Origin: Amycolatopsis anabasis
GTDB taxonomy: Bacteria > Actinomycetota > Actinomycetes > Mycobacteriales > Pseudonocardiaceae
Length of the DNA: 64,000 nt
NCBI RefSeq assembly: GCF_009765355.1
Contig: NZ_VTHK01000002.1
Location: 186,001 to 250,000, forward strand
Direction: 5' to 3'
Shown one piece after another: positions 63,601 through 64,000 of the stretch. The position numbers were made by a program, and so were the translations under genes. Every line of letters starts with the position of its first letter. The stretch's first letter is position 1. The notes under the pieces were generated by a model. The model did not search any database, was not told the origin of the DNA, and saw nothing but the letters and a program-made list of their open reading frames with translations.

Positions 63601-64000
63601 TGGGCGACGCGTTCGCGTCCGGTGGTTCGGTGGGCTACGACCACAAGGCGATGGGCATCACCGCCCGCGGTGCGTGGGAGAGCGTCAAACGGCACTTCCG
63701 CGAGCTCGGCGTGGACACCCAGTCCCAGGAGTTCACCGTTGTCGGGATCGGCGACATGGCCGGGGACGTGTTCGGCAACGGCATGCTGCTGTCCGAGCAC
63801 ATCAAGCTGGTGGCCGCCTTCAACCACATGCACATCTTCCTGGACCCGAACCCGGACGCGGCGGCTTCGTTCGCCGAGCGCCGCCGGCTGTTCGACCTGC
63901 CGCGGTCGTCCTGGGACGACTACGACCGTTCGCTGATCAGCGAGGGCGGCGGGATCTACCCGCGCAGCGCGAAGAACATCCCGATCACCCCGCAGGTGCG
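60669..64000 (+). CDS. gdh: NAD-specific glutamate dehydrogenase, large (GDH-180) type, partial (first ~1110 residues)
   Basis: The reading frame is open from ATG at 60669 to the right edge. The N-terminal regulatory part has ACT-like domains ([28 protein letters not shown]). The catalytic domain begins near residue 800: [40 protein letters not shown] (Lys-rich substrate site), then [20 protein letters not shown] (cofactor side). It deaminates glutamate to 2-oxoglutarate with NAD+. Family members are ~1600-1650 aa, so about one third lies beyond the window. GGAGAG upstream serves as ribosome site. Confidence 0.95.
   Translation, partial: [1110 protein letters not shown]

Overview
The window is high-GC DNA with strong G/C bias at codon third positions, GTG and TTG starts, many 4-bp ATGA/GTGA gene overlaps and few AT-rich promoter islands. 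Gene content (DUF6221, paired DUF574/Methyltransf_19 methyltransferases, YeiH-type exporter, I36 inhibitor, large NAD-glutamate dehydrogenase, actinobacterial EttA and a citrulassin-like lasso peptide locus) points to a filamentous actinomycete, most likely a Pseudonocardiaceae member such as Amycolatopsis. This is inferred from gene families, not from a database search. No rRNA, tRNA, CRISPR array, transposase or phage gene was found.

Layout. 0-4.2 kb: small membrane protein behind a paired operator, secreted phosphodiesterase, secreted DUF3472-like protein, DUF6221 protein and a PAS-LuxR regulator. 4.7-9.3 kb: an AT-rich promoter island drives a GT2-GtrA fusion and a GT39 transferase (polyprenyl-phosphate-sugar glycosylation), converging on a third GT-C-like membrane protein. 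A facing pair of 21-bp repeat arrays lies at 9.37-9.56 kb. 9.5-16.9 kb: a catabolic operon (cyclase, ThDP enzyme, amidohydrolase lipoprotein) divergent from an amino-acid permease, then a class V aminotransferase with an XRE-cupin regulator. 17.0-21.7 kb: a 40-aa membrane peptide with a YeiH-type exporter, then an acetamidase locus (amiE, amiS, amiC-like gene, divergent MarR gene) with a shared operator motif. 21.7-27.8 kb: mixed genes (54-aa peptide, secreted protease, M28 aminopeptidase, intradiol dioxygenase, methyltransferase, diguanylate cyclase, lipoprotein).

28.1-30.9 kb is a compact lasso-peptide cluster: a 35-aa precursor, cyclase, RRE protein and leader peptidase, followed by a LuxR-type regulator. 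The predicted core YLTGRGDDRLVPGKY resembles citrulassin and carries an RGD tripeptide in the predicted ring. No dedicated ABC exporter adjoins it.

31.8-42 kb: CBS-domain protein, enolase-superfamily enzyme with creatininase-family hydrolase, a degenerate ROK protein, a five-gene oligopeptide/dipeptide ABC operon with every junction an ATGA overlap, and a divergent IclR regulator coupled to a serine hydrolase. 42.1-45.2 kb: an ABC exporter whose nucleotide-binding domain is split by a ~398-residue Thr/Ala/Pro repeat insertion. 45.2-53.4 kb: two tandem DUF574 methyltransferases, GH2 hydrolase, SDR, I36 inhibitor, LacI regulator and MFS transporter. 53.4-64 kb: chromosomal core genes (copper/cytochrome oxidase assembly protein, SSB, EttA, large Ala/Pro-rich protein, 17-bp tandem repeat array, and the first two thirds of NAD-glutamate dehydrogenase, running off the right edge).
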